From the NCBI GenBank assembly GCA_964405685.1, contig CAYOOP010000007.1, positions 1-64,000 on the forward strand: 64,000 bases of DNA. The letters run 5' to 3'. The DNA is from CAYOOP01 sp964405685. GTDB lineage: Bacteria > Pseudomonadota > Alphaproteobacteria > Rickettsiales > SXRF01. A program made the translations under genes and the position numbers. Positions 33,913 to 43,127 of this stretch are shown piece by piece. Under the pieces are notes generated by a model. That model was not told the origin of the DNA. It did no database searches and was given only the letters and a program-made list of their open reading frames with translations. Position 1 is the stretch's first letter, and every line of letters begins with the position of its first letter.

Positions 33913-34734
33913 TTAGTGACAGGCCGCGACAAACGCCTTGAAAATCTGGGTATCAGATGGCGTCACATGATATTCCGGATGCCATTGCACACCGAGGCAG
34001 AAGGGGTGCTGGGTTACAGGTAACTCAATACCCTCAATCACCCCGTCCGGCGCGGTGGCGTTGACGATGGCGTTTGGCGCAACCTTATCCACCGCCTGGT
34101 GATGCGCAGAGTTGACTTGTATAGCTAAAGTTCCCCCCGCTTGCGGGGGGATACAGGGGGGAATTCCCCCACCCACTGCGCTAACGCCTTTGGCGTAAGC
34201 TCCGTTGCCCTCCCCCGCAAGTGGGGGAGGTGAAGTAAGAATAGAATGCAACAACGTTCCCTCTTTCACTACCACCTCATGCCCTGGTTCATCGCGCGGG
34301 TTGGGTTGTTCATGGGCCAGTGCATCTTTCACACTATCAGGAATATGCTGAATCAGCGTGCCACCGAGTACGACGTTTAAGAGCTGCTGCCCGCCGCAAA
34401 TGCCGAGTACGGGTTTTTTCGCAGCAATTGCGCCTTTAGTAATCGCCCATTCAAACTGCGTGCGGCGTTCTTTGGTGGTGACCGTCTTATGCACATCCTG
34501 CGCGCCGTAAAGCTTGGGGTCTATATCAAACGCCCCGCCGGTGATCACCAGCCCATCAATTAGGTTCAAATAATGCCCCACTAACTCCGGCTCATGCGGC
34601 AACGCAATCGGGATTGCGCCATGTTCGGCCACGGAGCGCATGTAGTTTTCACGAATCGCATACCACGGTTTTTTGGAATAGCTGGGTGTGGTTTCAAAAT
34701 CGAGAGAGAAGCCGATAATGGGGTGCATACACAC
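33913..34734 (-). CDS. Class I glutamine amidotransferase-like hydrolase (peptidase C26, PuuD-like) with in-frame insert
   Basis: A 273-residue protein of the gamma-glutamyl-GABA hydrolase group. The nucleophile is in GICGGQQLLNVV and the C-terminal histidine in VQWHPEYH. It may split gamma-glutamyl bonds in putrescine or GABA metabolism. Between the segments VVVKEGTLLHSIL and LAIQVNSAHHQAV lies a foreign stretch of about 35 residues (SPPPLAGEGNGAYAKG ... PPCIPPQAGGT), encoded by the family B palindrome 34130-34230. The catalytic residues flank the insert and are intact. It is divergent from motA. Confidence 0.88.
   Translation of the reverse strand: MCMHPIIGFSLDFETTPSYSKKPWYAIRENYMRSVAEHGAIPIALPHEPELVGHYLNLIDGLVITGGAFDIDPKLYGAQDVHKTVTTKERRTQFEWAITKGAIAAKKPVLGICGGQQLLNVVLGGTLIQHIPDSVKDALAHEQPNPRDEPGHEVVVKEGTLLHSILTSPPPLAGEGNGAYAKGVSAVGGGIPPCIPPQAGGTLAIQVNSAHHQAVDKVAPNAIVNATAPDGVIEGIELPVTQHPFCLGVQWHPEYHVTPSDTQIFKAFVAACH
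34130..34230. repeat. Family B palindromic element inside the amidotransferase gene
   Basis: About 101 bp running from gttccccccgcttgcggggg to tgggggagg, with hairpins at both ends and a third in the middle (ctaacgcctttggcgtaag). It aligns along its length with 60358-60468 upstream of virB4. It keeps the host frame open in the minus direction. Confidence 0.85.
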
Positions 34735-34775
34735 TTTCTTAACTCAAAAGTGATTAGTTTGAAATAGGAAAGCGT

Positions 34776-35585
34776 ATGTCTCTTGCCACCTTAATCGGTA
34801 CCCTATTCGGATTTTTGCTTGTCATCGGTGCTATCGCGCACGGCACGGAGAACTATTGGTCGTTCATCAGCGGCGAAGGTTTTTTAATCGTGATTGGCGG
34901 TACAGTAGCCAACGCGTTCATGAGCTATCAGGCGATTTATGTGTTGAAGGCTTTTGCTGCTATGCCGGCGATGCTTCGCAAACCGCCCGCAACGCGCGAA
35001 GGCTTGAACGCCGAAATCCTCCGCCTCATCAAATGGGCGTTTCTAGTGAACAACAAAGGCCTCGCAGGCCTCGAAGGCGAGATCGGTAAAAAAATTAAAG
35101 AGCCGCTCTTACGCTACGGTGTGGAACTCGTCGTCACCGGCTATCAACCCCCCATCGTCCGCTCCATGATGACCACCGCCGTCGAAGCCGAATTCGAACG
35201 CCGCATCTCTCCCGTCGCCGTTCTCAAAAACATGGCCTCCACTGGCCCCGCGTTCGGCATGGTCGGCACGCTGGTGGGGATGGTGATCATGCTACAAAAC
35301 ATCCAAGGCGACATGAGCAAAATCGGCAATGGTCTAGCAATCGCGTTACTCGCAACACTCTACGGCATTTTATTCGCGCGCCTCATCTGCTTACCTGCGG
35401 CGGATAAATTACTGCAAAAAGAAGAAATCCTCCGCTTCCGTAACCATATGATGACCGAAGGTCTCGTGCTGCTGGCCGAAAAACAAACCCCGCGCTACAT
35501 GCAGGATAAATTGAACAGCTTCCTCGACCCCGCCATCCACTTCAATCTCGACGAGCAATTGAAAGACGTGAAAGCAGAAGGGTAG
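34776..35585 (+). CDS. motA: Flagellar stator protein MotA
   Basis: A 269-residue inner-membrane protein with four hydrophobic segments that forms the proton channel of the flagellar motor with MotB. The family pattern ATLIGTLFGFLLVIGAI at the start, IGGTVANAFMSY, and TGPAFGMVGTLVGMVIML in the third segment are present. motB follows after one base. Confidence 0.93.
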   Translation: MSLATLIGTLFGFLLVIGAIAHGTENYWSFISGEGFLIVIGGTVANAFMSYQAIYVLKAFAAMPAMLRKPPATREGLNAEILRLIKWAFLVNNKGLAGLEGEIGKKIKEPLLRYGVELVVTGYQPPIVRSMMTTAVEAEFERRISPVAVLKNMASTGPAFGMVGTLVGMVIMLQNIQGDMSKIGNGLAIALLATLYGILFARLICLPAADKLLQKEEILRFRNHMMTEGLVLLAEKQTPRYMQDKLNSFLDPAIHFNLDEQLKDVKAEG

Positions 35586-35586
35586 C

Positions 35587-36267
35587 ATGGATCTGCACAC
35601 CCACCCCGTTTTTAAAAAGAAGCATGTTGAAGAAGGCACCGAAGCATGGCTCATGAGCTATGCGGATATGATCACGCTGCTGCTGTGCTTCTTCATCATC
35701 TTCGTCTCCACCTCCGAACCTAAACAAGATAAACTCGCTGCAGCAACGCGCGGCTTAAAAGCGCGCTTCGGCACGGTTGATCTCTCGACACCCTTTGATG
35801 GCGCGCTACGCGTCGTGCAAGGCGTGATTGAACAAAACAAAGCATTTAAAGCGATGTCGGTGGAAAAAACGGAGCGCGGTATGACCATCGAACTATCTTC
35901 CGATACGTTTTTTGTAGAAAACACCGCAGAGCTCTTGCCCGCCAAAGTACCACTACTGGAGGAAATGGTCGACGGCTTCAAAGCCCCAGGTTTTCAGTCC
36001 TATAACATCGTCGTCGAAGGCCATACGGACGATCAACCGCTCCCCGAAGACAGTGCTTTTCCTACCAATTGGGAGCTCAGCAGTGCCCGTGCAGCCAAGG
36101 TCGCACGCATGTTCGAAGCCCACGGCATCCCTGCCAAACAGCTGGAAGTCCGCGGTTTTTCTGGCACCCACCCCAAAGTGCCCAACGCCACCAGCACGGG
36201 TGAGCCCATCCCTGAAAACCGCAACCGCAATCGCCGCATCGTAATTGGCCTTGAGCGCACCTATTAA
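35587..36267 (+). CDS. motB: Flagellar stator protein MotB
   Basis: A 226-residue protein with one N-terminal membrane segment holding the proton-carrying aspartate (MSYADMITLLLCFF). The C-terminal OmpA-like domain that anchors the stator to peptidoglycan carries EGHTDDQPL, SSARAAKVARMF and NRRIVI. It starts one base after motA. A 143-bp palindrome begins at its stop codon. Confidence 0.94.
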   Translation: MDLHTHPVFKKKHVEEGTEAWLMSYADMITLLLCFFIIFVSTSEPKQDKLAAATRGLKARFGTVDLSTPFDGALRVVQGVIEQNKAFKAMSVEKTERGMTIELSSDTFFVENTAELLPAKVPLLEEMVDGFKAPGFQSYNIVVEGHTDDQPLPEDSAFPTNWELSSARAAKVARMFEAHGIPAKQLEVRGFSGTHPKVPNATSTGEPIPENRNRNRRIVIGLERTY

Positions 36268-36409
36268 ATGTGGCGTCAATTGCTACTAGCACTTGCTACG
36301 AACACCTGTTTTCCTAGCTTCCGTTGCTCACGTACGAAATGTACGCTGCGCTACGGGTCTAAGAAAACAGGTGTTCTCGCCGGCGTGCTAGCGCAATTGA
36401 CGCCACATT
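36267..36409. repeat. 143-bp imperfect palindrome between motB and proA
   Basis: The outer arms aatgtggcgtcaattgc and gcaattgacgccacatt are perfect complements. Further in, gaacacctgttttc pairs with gaaaacaggtgttc, and near the centre cgtac pairs with gtacg. The whole can form a long cruciform or RNA hairpin. It begins with the last base of the motB stop codon and ends 25 bases before proA. It does not match families A-D. It may be a terminator or another mobile palindrome. Confidence 0.75.
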
Positions 36410-36434
36410 GTAACTACGGTAGGCTTGAAACCCT

Positions 36435-37715
36435 ATGAAACAAGCCTCTGCCTCTCCTACCAAAGATTTACACACCATGCTCGTTGACATGGCCGCCGCC
36501 GCGCGCGCGGCATACCGCACCTTGTCGGATGCGACGAATGAACGTAAAGATATGGCGCTTGTTGCAGCCGCCATGCGCCTGCGCGAGCAAATCAAACCGA
36601 TTTTAAGCGCCAATGCGCTGGATGTTGAAGCCGGTAAGCAACGTGGCCTAAGCACCGCGATGATTGATCGCTTGGTGCTAAATGAGGCACGCATCGAATC
36701 CATGGCCGCAGGCTTGGAGACCATCGCCACCATGTCCGACCCCATCAACCGCGTCATCGACGAATGGGAACGCCCCAACGGCTTGCTCATCCAAAAAGTC
36801 AGCATTCCGCTCGGCGTCATCGGCATCATCTACGAATCGCGCCCCAACGTCACGGCGGATGCCGCGGGCCTGTGTATTAAATCCGGCAACGCTGCCATCT
36901 TGCGCGGCGGTTCCGAAAGCCTCAACTCTTCCAAAGCGATTTTGGAATGCATTCACTATGGGTTGAAACAAGCCAACCTCCCCGAAGCTTGCGTGCAAAT
37001 GATTCCTGTGCCTGATCGCGAAGCCGTCGGCGAATTGTTGGGCTTAACCGGCCACCTCGACGTCATCATTCCCCGCGGTGGCAAATCGCTCACCGAACGC
37101 GTGATGAAAGAAAGCCGCGTGCCTACGCTCTTGCATCTCGAAGGCAATTGCCACACCTACGTCCACGCCTCAGCGGAAGCAGGAATGGCCGAAGAAATCC
37201 TCGTCAACGCCAAGATGCGCCGCACCGGCGTGTGTGGTGCCACCGAATCGCTCGTTATCGACGAAGCGGCACTTTCGCTATTGCCTAAACTGGTCGATGC
37301 GCTCGCCGCCAAAGGCTGCACCGTGAAAGGCGACAAGCGCGCGCAAGCGGAAGACAAGCGCATTGAAGCGGCGACCGACGATGATTTCCGTACCGAATAT
37401 CTCGACGCCGTTATCTCCGTTAAAACCGTGAAAAACGTGGACGAAGCGATCGACCACATTAACACTTACGGCTCGCATCATACGGATGCGATTATCGCGA
37501 AAGACCTCTCTGCCGTGCGCAAATTCTTGCGCAAGGTCGATAGCGCGATTGTGCTGCACAACGCTTCCACCCAATTTGCTGACGGCGGTGAATTCGGCTT
37601 CGGCGCGGAGATCGGCATCGCCACCGGTCGCCTGCACGCGCGCGGGCCTGTGGGTGCCGACCAACTCACCACCTATAAATACGTGCTCCACGGCACGGGG
37701 CAGATCCGCCCGTAA
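36435..37715 (+). CDS. proA: Gamma-glutamyl phosphate reductase
   Basis: The second enzyme of proline synthesis, reducing glutamyl-5-phosphate with NADPH. The 426-residue protein has IGIIYESRPNVTADAAGLC, the cofactor segment VPDREAVGELLGL and the catalytic cysteine in RRTGVCGATESLV, and ends near the family's GPVGADQLTTYKYVLHG. proB is not in the window. nadD follows directly. Confidence 0.96.
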   Translation: MKQASASPTKDLHTMLVDMAAAARAAYRTLSDATNERKDMALVAAAMRLREQIKPILSANALDVEAGKQRGLSTAMIDRLVLNEARIESMAAGLETIATMSDPINRVIDEWERPNGLLIQKVSIPLGVIGIIYESRPNVTADAAGLCIKSGNAAILRGGSESLNSSKAILECIHYGLKQANLPEACVQMIPVPDREAVGELLGLTGHLDVIIPRGGKSLTERVMKESRVPTLLHLEGNCHTYVHASAEAGMAEEILVNAKMRRTGVCGATESLVIDEAALSLLPKLVDALAAKGCTVKGDKRAQAEDKRIEAATDDDFRTEYLDAVISVKTVKNVDEAIDHINTYGSHHTDAIIAKDLSAVRKFLRKVDSAIVLHNASTQFADGGEFGFGAEIGIATGRLHARGPVGADQLTTYKYVLHGTGQIRP

Positions 37716-38297
37716 ATGTCGGTGTTTAGTAGCCACTGTTTAGGAGTGCTCGGCGGATCGTTCAACCCCGCGCACGAAGGCCACGTGCACATCAGCCTGG
37801 AAGCACTGAAACGTCTGGACTGTACCAAAGTGGTATGGCTCGTCAGTCCGCAAAATCCACTCAAATCCCCCAAAGGCATGGCCAGTTTTAAAACGCGCAT
37901 GCAGCAGGCCGATGCGCTCACCACAAAATACCACAACATCGTCGTTAGCGGCATGGAAGAACGTCTCGGCACGCGTTATACGGTGGACACGCTACGCGCA
38001 CTTAAACGCCGTTTCCCACGCACGAAATTCGTATGGATCATGGGTGCGGACAATCTTGCCAACATCCACAAATGGGAACAATGGGCCGAAATTTTCAAAC
38101 TCTGCCCCGTGCTCGTGCTCGACCGCGCGCCCTTCTCCCACCGCGCACTGCGCTCCAAAGCCGCCATCCGTTTCGGTCGCTTCCGCGTTTTCGAACGCAA
38201 CATCCGGCTGATGATGGGAAGCGAGACGCCATGCTTCGGTTTCGGTCACATTCGCTTGCATCCGGAATCATCTACGCGTATTCGGAGTGGATTATGA
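37716..38297 (+). CDS. nadD: Nicotinate-nucleotide adenylyltransferase
   Basis: A 193-residue enzyme that adds AMP to nicotinate mononucleotide in NAD synthesis. The nucleotidyltransferase motif GGSFNPAHEGHVHIS is near the N terminus and WIMGADNLANIHKWEQW in the middle. It starts right after the proA stop, a common proA-nadD order. Its stop overlaps the start of the next gene (ATGA). Confidence 0.95.
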   Translation: MSVFSSHCLGVLGGSFNPAHEGHVHISLEALKRLDCTKVVWLVSPQNPLKSPKGMASFKTRMQQADALTTKYHNIVVSGMEERLGTRYTVDTLRALKRRFPRTKFVWIMGADNLANIHKWEQWAEIFKLCPVLVLDRAPFSHRALRSKAAIRFGRFRVFERNIRLMMGSETPCFGFGHIRLHPESSTRIRSGL

Positions 38298-39016
38298 GTT
38301 TCTTTTCCCGTCTCGTTGAAATAGCCAACACGCCGATCACTTTCCGCAAAAAGAAGGTGGTGACGTTGACTGGCTGGGGTCACCCGCATGATGCGCTAAG
38401 AAGCATTGCTCCCAATGCGCGCCATTTGGAATATACGCACTTAACGCTCGACGGTGCACTTGCCCTACTCGAAAAAGAAGCCAAAGACGCACATACGATC
38501 GTTGGCTGGTCCATGGGCGGGCAGCTTGCCGCCTTTGCCATCGCCAATAAAATCATTTCGCCGAAAAAACTCGTACTCGTTGCCGCACCCTATCACTTCG
38601 TCGCCCGCCGTGGAAAAACGCTGGGTTTAAAACCAGGCATCTACGCGCAGTTTATGGATAATCTCCGCCAAAAACCCGAGCGCACTTTTGAAAAGGCCTA
38701 TGGCCTCGTGCACTACCAGGACGCCCGCGCCGAGGATGTAAAAAAAGCGTTGGAAGATAGCTATACGCGCAGACCCAAGCACAATTGGGACTATTGGTTC
38801 CAGGCGCTTGCCGAGGTGGAATTCGATGAGCTAGATCTCTCGCATTTTCCTGAAACGGAATTGATTCATGGCAAGAGTGATGTGGTGGTGGATATGCAGC
38901 AATCCGTGCATTTTGCCAAACGTATTCCGCGTTCCAGCGTGCATCTCTTCGATAACTGCGGCCACGCCCCCCACTGGCATGATCCGCAAGCGGTCCAAAA
39001 AATCATCGCCGCATGA
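38294..39016 (+). CDS. bioH: Alpha/beta hydrolase, BioH-like
   Basis: A 240-residue alpha/beta-hydrolase with the nucleophile in GWSMGGQLAAFA, the acid in HGKSDVVVD and the histidine in CGHAPHWHDP. The next gene, overlapping by 4 bases, is bioC, and together these suggest release of pimeloyl-ACP from its methyl ester in biotin synthesis. The frame is open much further upstream inside nadD, but ATG 38294 overlapping the nadD stop is the natural start. BioH role is inferred from context. Confidence 0.8.
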   Translation: MSFFSRLVEIANTPITFRKKKVVTLTGWGHPHDALRSIAPNARHLEYTHLTLDGALALLEKEAKDAHTIVGWSMGGQLAAFAIANKIISPKKLVLVAAPYHFVARRGKTLGLKPGIYAQFMDNLRQKPERTFEKAYGLVHYQDARAEDVKKALEDSYTRRPKHNWDYWFQALAEVEFDELDLSHFPETELIHGKSDVVVDMQQSVHFAKRIPRSSVHLFDNCGHAPHWHDPQAVQKIIAA

Positions 39017-39735
39017 CGTTTGCACAAAATGCCATCATCCGCGATTTCTCGCGTGCCGCTAACGCCTATGAGCGCGAAGCCAGCCTGCAACTACGCATCC
39101 TCAAACAACTCGCAACATCCATCCCCGCCGATGCATTGGTGTTAGATGCCGGTTGCGCCACCGGTGCCCTCGCAACGCTGATTCCCAATCCCATGATTGG
39201 CATCGACATCGCCAGCGCCATGTGTACCATCGCCCAAACACGCATGCCCTGTGCAGTTGCCAGCGTCGAAGCACTCCCTATCAAAAACGAAAGCATCGAC
39301 GCCATCGTCTGCGCCTCTGTCCTCCAATGGGTGAATGATCCAGCGAAAGCATTCGCAGAATTTTACCGTACGCTCAAACCCGGCGGTACATTGCTCATCA
39401 GCATCTTCGGCCCGCAAACATTGAACGAGCTACTCGCCATCGCCCGCGATCGCGTTAGTGAATTTGCAACCTTAGAACAGTGGAAAGCGAAAGCCCAAAC
39501 AGCAGGGTTTAGCGTCAAACACACCGAACAAACGCTTTACCAAGAACGCTTCGCGTCATCGCATGCGCTCTTGCAGCATCTCAAAACCATCGGCGCCACT
39601 AACAAGCGCACCGACCGCCCGAAACATCTCACCACGCCGCGCGCACTTGCAGCGCTGGAACAAGCCTATCCAGTGCGTAAAAGTGACGGTATTAGCGCGA
39701 CGTTTGAGGTGATTGTGTTGGAGTTACGGAAGTAG
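39013..39735 (+). CDS. bioC: Malonyl-ACP O-methyltransferase
   Basis: A 240-residue SAM-dependent methyltransferase that masks malonyl-ACP so fatty-acid synthesis can make the pimeloyl chain of biotin. It opens with IIRDFSRAANAYEREASLQL, typical of BioC, followed by the SAM motif VLDAGCATGALA and LQWVNDPAKAFAEFYRTLKPGG. It overlaps the BioH-like gene by 4 bases. Its stop directly abuts the dnaG stop (TAGCTA). Other bio genes are not in the window. Confidence 0.88.
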   Translation: MTFAQNAIIRDFSRAANAYEREASLQLRILKQLATSIPADALVLDAGCATGALATLIPNPMIGIDIASAMCTIAQTRMPCAVASVEALPIKNESIDAIVCASVLQWVNDPAKAFAEFYRTLKPGGTLLISIFGPQTLNELLAIARDRVSEFATLEQWKAKAQTAGFSVKHTEQTLYQERFASSHALLQHLKTIGATNKRTDRPKHLTTPRALAALEQAYPVRKSDGISATFEVIVLELRK

Positions 39736-41481
39736 CTACTCCTCCTCCGGCAATTGCGTTTTCGCGCGGAGCTTGCGTAGTTGATCCTGGACGATAAGCA
39801 AATGCTCGTAATCGTTTTCATTCGCAGCTTGCGTAAGTTGCGCATATTCCATTTCAAGCAATGCCACATCGTGCTGATGCATCCATTGCGTAAGCGCTTT
39901 GCGCGCTTCGTGAATATCGTCTTTTGCAGCCACAGGCAGCACCACACGGACATCATCAAGCGCTTTCTTAGCATAAGGATGGGTGGATTCTTGATGATGG
40001 TGCAATGCGTCCAACAACGCATGTTTGAACTCCTCCAATTCCTCATCGTCACACTGCAATCGCTCGAGCGCAGCTTCGGTATCGCCTTCATGCAACAAAT
40101 CCGAATGCACCAGCACCAATTTAATCACATGTCGCGCAATGGTCGTAAGTGGAGAGGCCACAGAAGTGCTAAGCTTCGGTGCTTGTTTTCTAGCACCCCC
40201 AGCAAACGCCGGCTGCAGCACTTCGCGCAAATGTTGTTTGAAATAATCGCGGTAATAGGTTTTGACATTCGCATCTTCAATCGTGCCCGCCAGCTTCATC
40301 AATTCCTGATCGAACGCCGCGCGCTCATTCGGATTTTTAAGCTGATGGCGATTAGCATAGGCCTGAAACACGGCTTCATGCAGCGGGATGGCGTGCTGAA
40401 GAATCGTCTCTAGGGCTCCCTTGCCTTCATATTGTACAAGGCTATCCGGATCATTCCCTCCGGGAATAACGGCGATACGTAGGTCTTTGCCGGGCATCAA
40501 TTTGGGAAACGCTAGCTCCGCCAAGCGCAACATCGCACGCTGCCCCGCGGCATCCCCATCCATGCACGCAATTGGTGAATCCACCACCCGCCACAGCAAT
40601 TGTAAATGCTCATCCGAAACCGCGGTTCCAAGCGTTGCGACCACATTGGTAAACCCTGCCTGCACGAGCGAGACGACGTCCATATAGCCTTCGACCAGCA
40701 CAATTTGCCCGGTTTCGCGTGCGCGGGGCAGGGCAGTGTCGAGGTTATACATCACCTCGCGTTTTTTAAACACGCCCGTCTCCGGTGAATTCAAATATTT
40801 CGGTGCATTTTCCGACGGCACAAGCAACCGCCCGCCAAACGCGACCACCTTGCCTTTGCTTGAGCGAATCGGAAACATCAGCCGCGCGCGAAAGCGTTCA
40901 TACGTCTCGCCATTATCACGCCGCGCAAGCAAGCCCGCTTCTAGCAAATCATTTTCGGAAAACCCTTCTTTCATCAGTGCAGGTTTCAAATGGCCATATG
41001 CCTCTGATGCAAACCCCAGCCGGAACTTTTTAATCGTCTCTTGCGTCAATCCACGTTTTTCTAAGTAAGCCCGCGCTTTCATTCCTGGTTCGGATACCAG
41101 CTGACGCTCATAAAATCGCGCGGCTGCTTCCAGCGCATTCAATGTTTTCTGCCAAGCTTCGCTTTGTTTTTGCGCATCCTCCGAAAGCTCAGGCAGCGGC
41201 ACACCAAGCTCGCGCGCAAGTTTTTCTACTGCCTCGCCAAAAAAACTGATCTTCTCATAGTTTTGAATAAAACTAATCGCATCCCCATGCGCGCCGCAGC
41301 CGAAACAGTGATAAAACCCCTTATCGTCATTCACTGTAAACGACGGCGATTTTTCATTATGAAATGGGCACAGGCCAGAAAACTCCTTGCCTTTTTTGGT
41401 AATGGAAATGCGTTTGCCAACCACTTCCGACAAGCGGGCGGCATCACGCAGACGATCCAAAAATTGCGGCGGGTAGCGCAT
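39736..41481 (-). CDS. dnaG: DNA primase
   Basis: Makes RNA primers for DNA replication. The 581-residue protein has the N-terminal zinc domain (CPFHNEKSPSFTVN, then FYHCFGCGAHGD), the basic region, the TOPRIM domain with VLVEGYMDVVSL and MDGDAAGQRA, and a C-terminal helicase-binding region. Length is normal for alphaproteobacteria. rpsU and rpoD, which often flank it, are absent. Confidence 0.96.
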   Translation of the reverse strand: MRYPPQFLDRLRDAARLSEVVGKRISITKKGKEFSGLCPFHNEKSPSFTVNDDKGFYHCFGCGAHGDAISFIQNYEKISFFGEAVEKLARELGVPLPELSEDAQKQSEAWQKTLNALEAAARFYERQLVSEPGMKARAYLEKRGLTQETIKKFRLGFASEAYGHLKPALMKEGFSENDLLEAGLLARRDNGETYERFRARLMFPIRSSKGKVVAFGGRLLVPSENAPKYLNSPETGVFKKREVMYNLDTALPRARETGQIVLVEGYMDVVSLVQAGFTNVVATLGTAVSDEHLQLLWRVVDSPIACMDGDAAGQRAMLRLAELAFPKLMPGKDLRIAVIPGGNDPDSLVQYEGKGALETILQHAIPLHEAVFQAYANRHQLKNPNERAAFDQELMKLAGTIEDANVKTYYRDYFKQHLREVLQPAFAGGARKQAPKLSTSVASPLTTIARHVIKLVLVHSDLLHEGDTEAALERLQCDDEELEEFKHALLDALHHHQESTHPYAKKALDDVRVVLPVAAKDDIHEARKALTQWMHQHDVALLEMEYAQLTQAANENDYEHLLIVQDQLRKLRAKTQLPEEE

Positions 41482-41522
41482 ACCAACGCTTATAGGGGAT
41501 TATAAAGAAATTGTCACTATTT

Positions 41523-41645
41523 CGTCACTCCCGCGACCTGGCTACGCCGTCGGCGTTTCCGATAGTGCAGCCATCTCATAAGGCTTCGCCAAGGCGAGAG
41601 GCGGGAGTCTATTCGCGAATGGATCCCCGCCTGCGCGGGGATGAC
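41523..41645. repeat. Family D repeat, extended copy
   Basis: The stretch starts cgtcactcccgcgacctgg and ends cctgcgcggggatgac. It contains gaggcgggagtc, which pairs with the left end, and an extra inner piece, so it may be a composite of two elements. It fills most of the 199-base gap between dnaG and phaZ. A further small hairpin (agcagcgaagctgct, 41656-41670) lies closer to phaZ. Confidence 0.65.
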
Positions 41646-41680
41646 AGGAGCCTAAAGCAGCGAAGCTGCTAAGGCTGCTG

Positions 41681-42925
41681 TCACTTATCCATCTTCTTCA
41701 CGAAATCGACAATGATCGGCACGACGTGTTCGCGGAATTTGCGGCCGTTGAAGATGCCGTAGTGGCCTACGCCCTTTTGCATGTGGTGCCTGCGTTTTGA
41801 GGCAGGCAGGCCTTTGCAGAGGGTCTGCGCGGCTTTGGTTTGGCCGACGCCGGAGATGTCATCCAGCTCACCTTCTAGGGTCAGCAGGCCGGTTTTGGTG
41901 ATGAGTTCGGGTTTTACCTTCTGACCCTTGTATTCAAATTCGCCTTTGGGTAGCAGGTGGCGTTGGAACACGGTGTCGATGGATTCGAGGTAAAACTCCG
42001 CCGGCAAATCCGCGACTGCCAAATATTCATCATAGAATTTCTTATGCGACGTAGCGCTTTCGCCGTCACCTTCCACTAGATGTTTGAACAGGTCTTTGTG
42101 CGCATCCACATGGCGGTCCAGGTTCAGCTGCATGAAGCCCGACAGCTGGATGAACCCAGGGTAGACGCGGCGCATAAAGCCCGGATAGTTCATTGGCACG
42201 CGCGTAATCACCGTCGATTGGAACCACTCGAGCGAACGCTCTTCGGAGAGCTTATTCACCTTGGTCGGATTAATCCGCGTGTCAATTGGCCCACCGATTA
42301 ACGTCATCGAACACGGTGCGGCTTTGTCTTTGTTCTGGTTCATGATCGACGCAGCAATCATCACCGGCACGGACGGTTGGCACACGGCCAGCACGTGCAC
42401 ATCGGGTGCGAGTTTCTGTAAGAACTCGATCACGTACGTCACATAATCTTCCATATGGAAGCCACCGTGATAGACGGGCACATAGCGCGCATCGATCCAG
42501 TCGGTGATATAGACATCCAGATACGGCAACAACGCCTCAACTGTGCCACGCAGCAGGGTGGCGTGGTGGCCAGACATGGGGGCGACGATCAGCATTTTCG
42601 GCTGATCGAGGTTTTTGTCTTTTTTGAAATGCAGCAGGCGGCAGAACGCTTTTTCGTCAACGATCTGCTCGGCAATATGCACTTCTTTGCCATTCACCTT
42701 GGTATGGGTGATGCCAAAGACGGGTTTTTCATAACGGTGGGTGATGCGCTCGGCGACTTCGCACGCGGCGGCCACTTTCTTGCCCAGCGGCGTATACGCC
42801 AGCATGTTAAACGGGCTGCGATTGGCATGTTTGCCCATGTTGATCATCGCCCGAAACGGGGCAATGGCCGCATATTGCATTTCATGCAGGTTATACAAAT
42901 GGCTGTTTTCACGGTAGTGCATCAT
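41681..42925 (-). CDS. phaZ: Intracellular poly(3-hydroxybutyrate) depolymerase
   Basis: A 414-residue enzyme that breaks down stored polyhydroxybutyrate granules. It belongs to the intracellular type with cysteine in place of the usual serine nucleophile, seen in HVLAVCQPSVPVMIA. The C-terminal PHB-depolymerase region ends near GVGHYGIFNGRKFRE with the catalytic histidine. I chose ATG 42925 (GGGAGA upstream); the frame is open further upstream but that part looks non-coding. No PHB synthase lies in the window. Confidence 0.92.
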   Translation of the reverse strand: MMHYRENSHLYNLHEMQYAAIAPFRAMINMGKHANRSPFNMLAYTPLGKKVAAACEVAERITHRYEKPVFGITHTKVNGKEVHIAEQIVDEKAFCRLLHFKKDKNLDQPKMLIVAPMSGHHATLLRGTVEALLPYLDVYITDWIDARYVPVYHGGFHMEDYVTYVIEFLQKLAPDVHVLAVCQPSVPVMIAASIMNQNKDKAAPCSMTLIGGPIDTRINPTKVNKLSEERSLEWFQSTVITRVPMNYPGFMRRVYPGFIQLSGFMQLNLDRHVDAHKDLFKHLVEGDGESATSHKKFYDEYLAVADLPAEFYLESIDTVFQRHLLPKGEFEYKGQKVKPELITKTGLLTLEGELDDISGVGQTKAAQTLCKGLPASKRRHHMQKGVGHYGIFNGRKFREHVVPIIVDFVKKMDK

Positions 42926-43127
42926 AAAAAAAATCTCCCTTGAACCCTTATTGTACCTAGGTCGGGTGAAGATTTGATTAAATCCAGGCTCTCTGGCGTT
43001 AACGATTACATCTATAGCACATTTACCATCAAATTTGTGTGATAGTTTGATGACAAGGAAGGGTAAAACTTGCCAAAGTATTAATTTTCGGTTATCAGTC
43101 TCGAGTCTTTTTATGAAGGAGTAGTTT

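Noticed and set aside
36267..36409. Integron attC-like site
   Set aside because: There is no integrase gene, no array of cassettes and no attC core sites at the ends.
38033..38293. Upstream extension of the BioH-like frame inside nadD
   Set aside because: The extension overlaps conserved nadD in another frame; ATG 38294 overlapping the nadD stop fits operon style.
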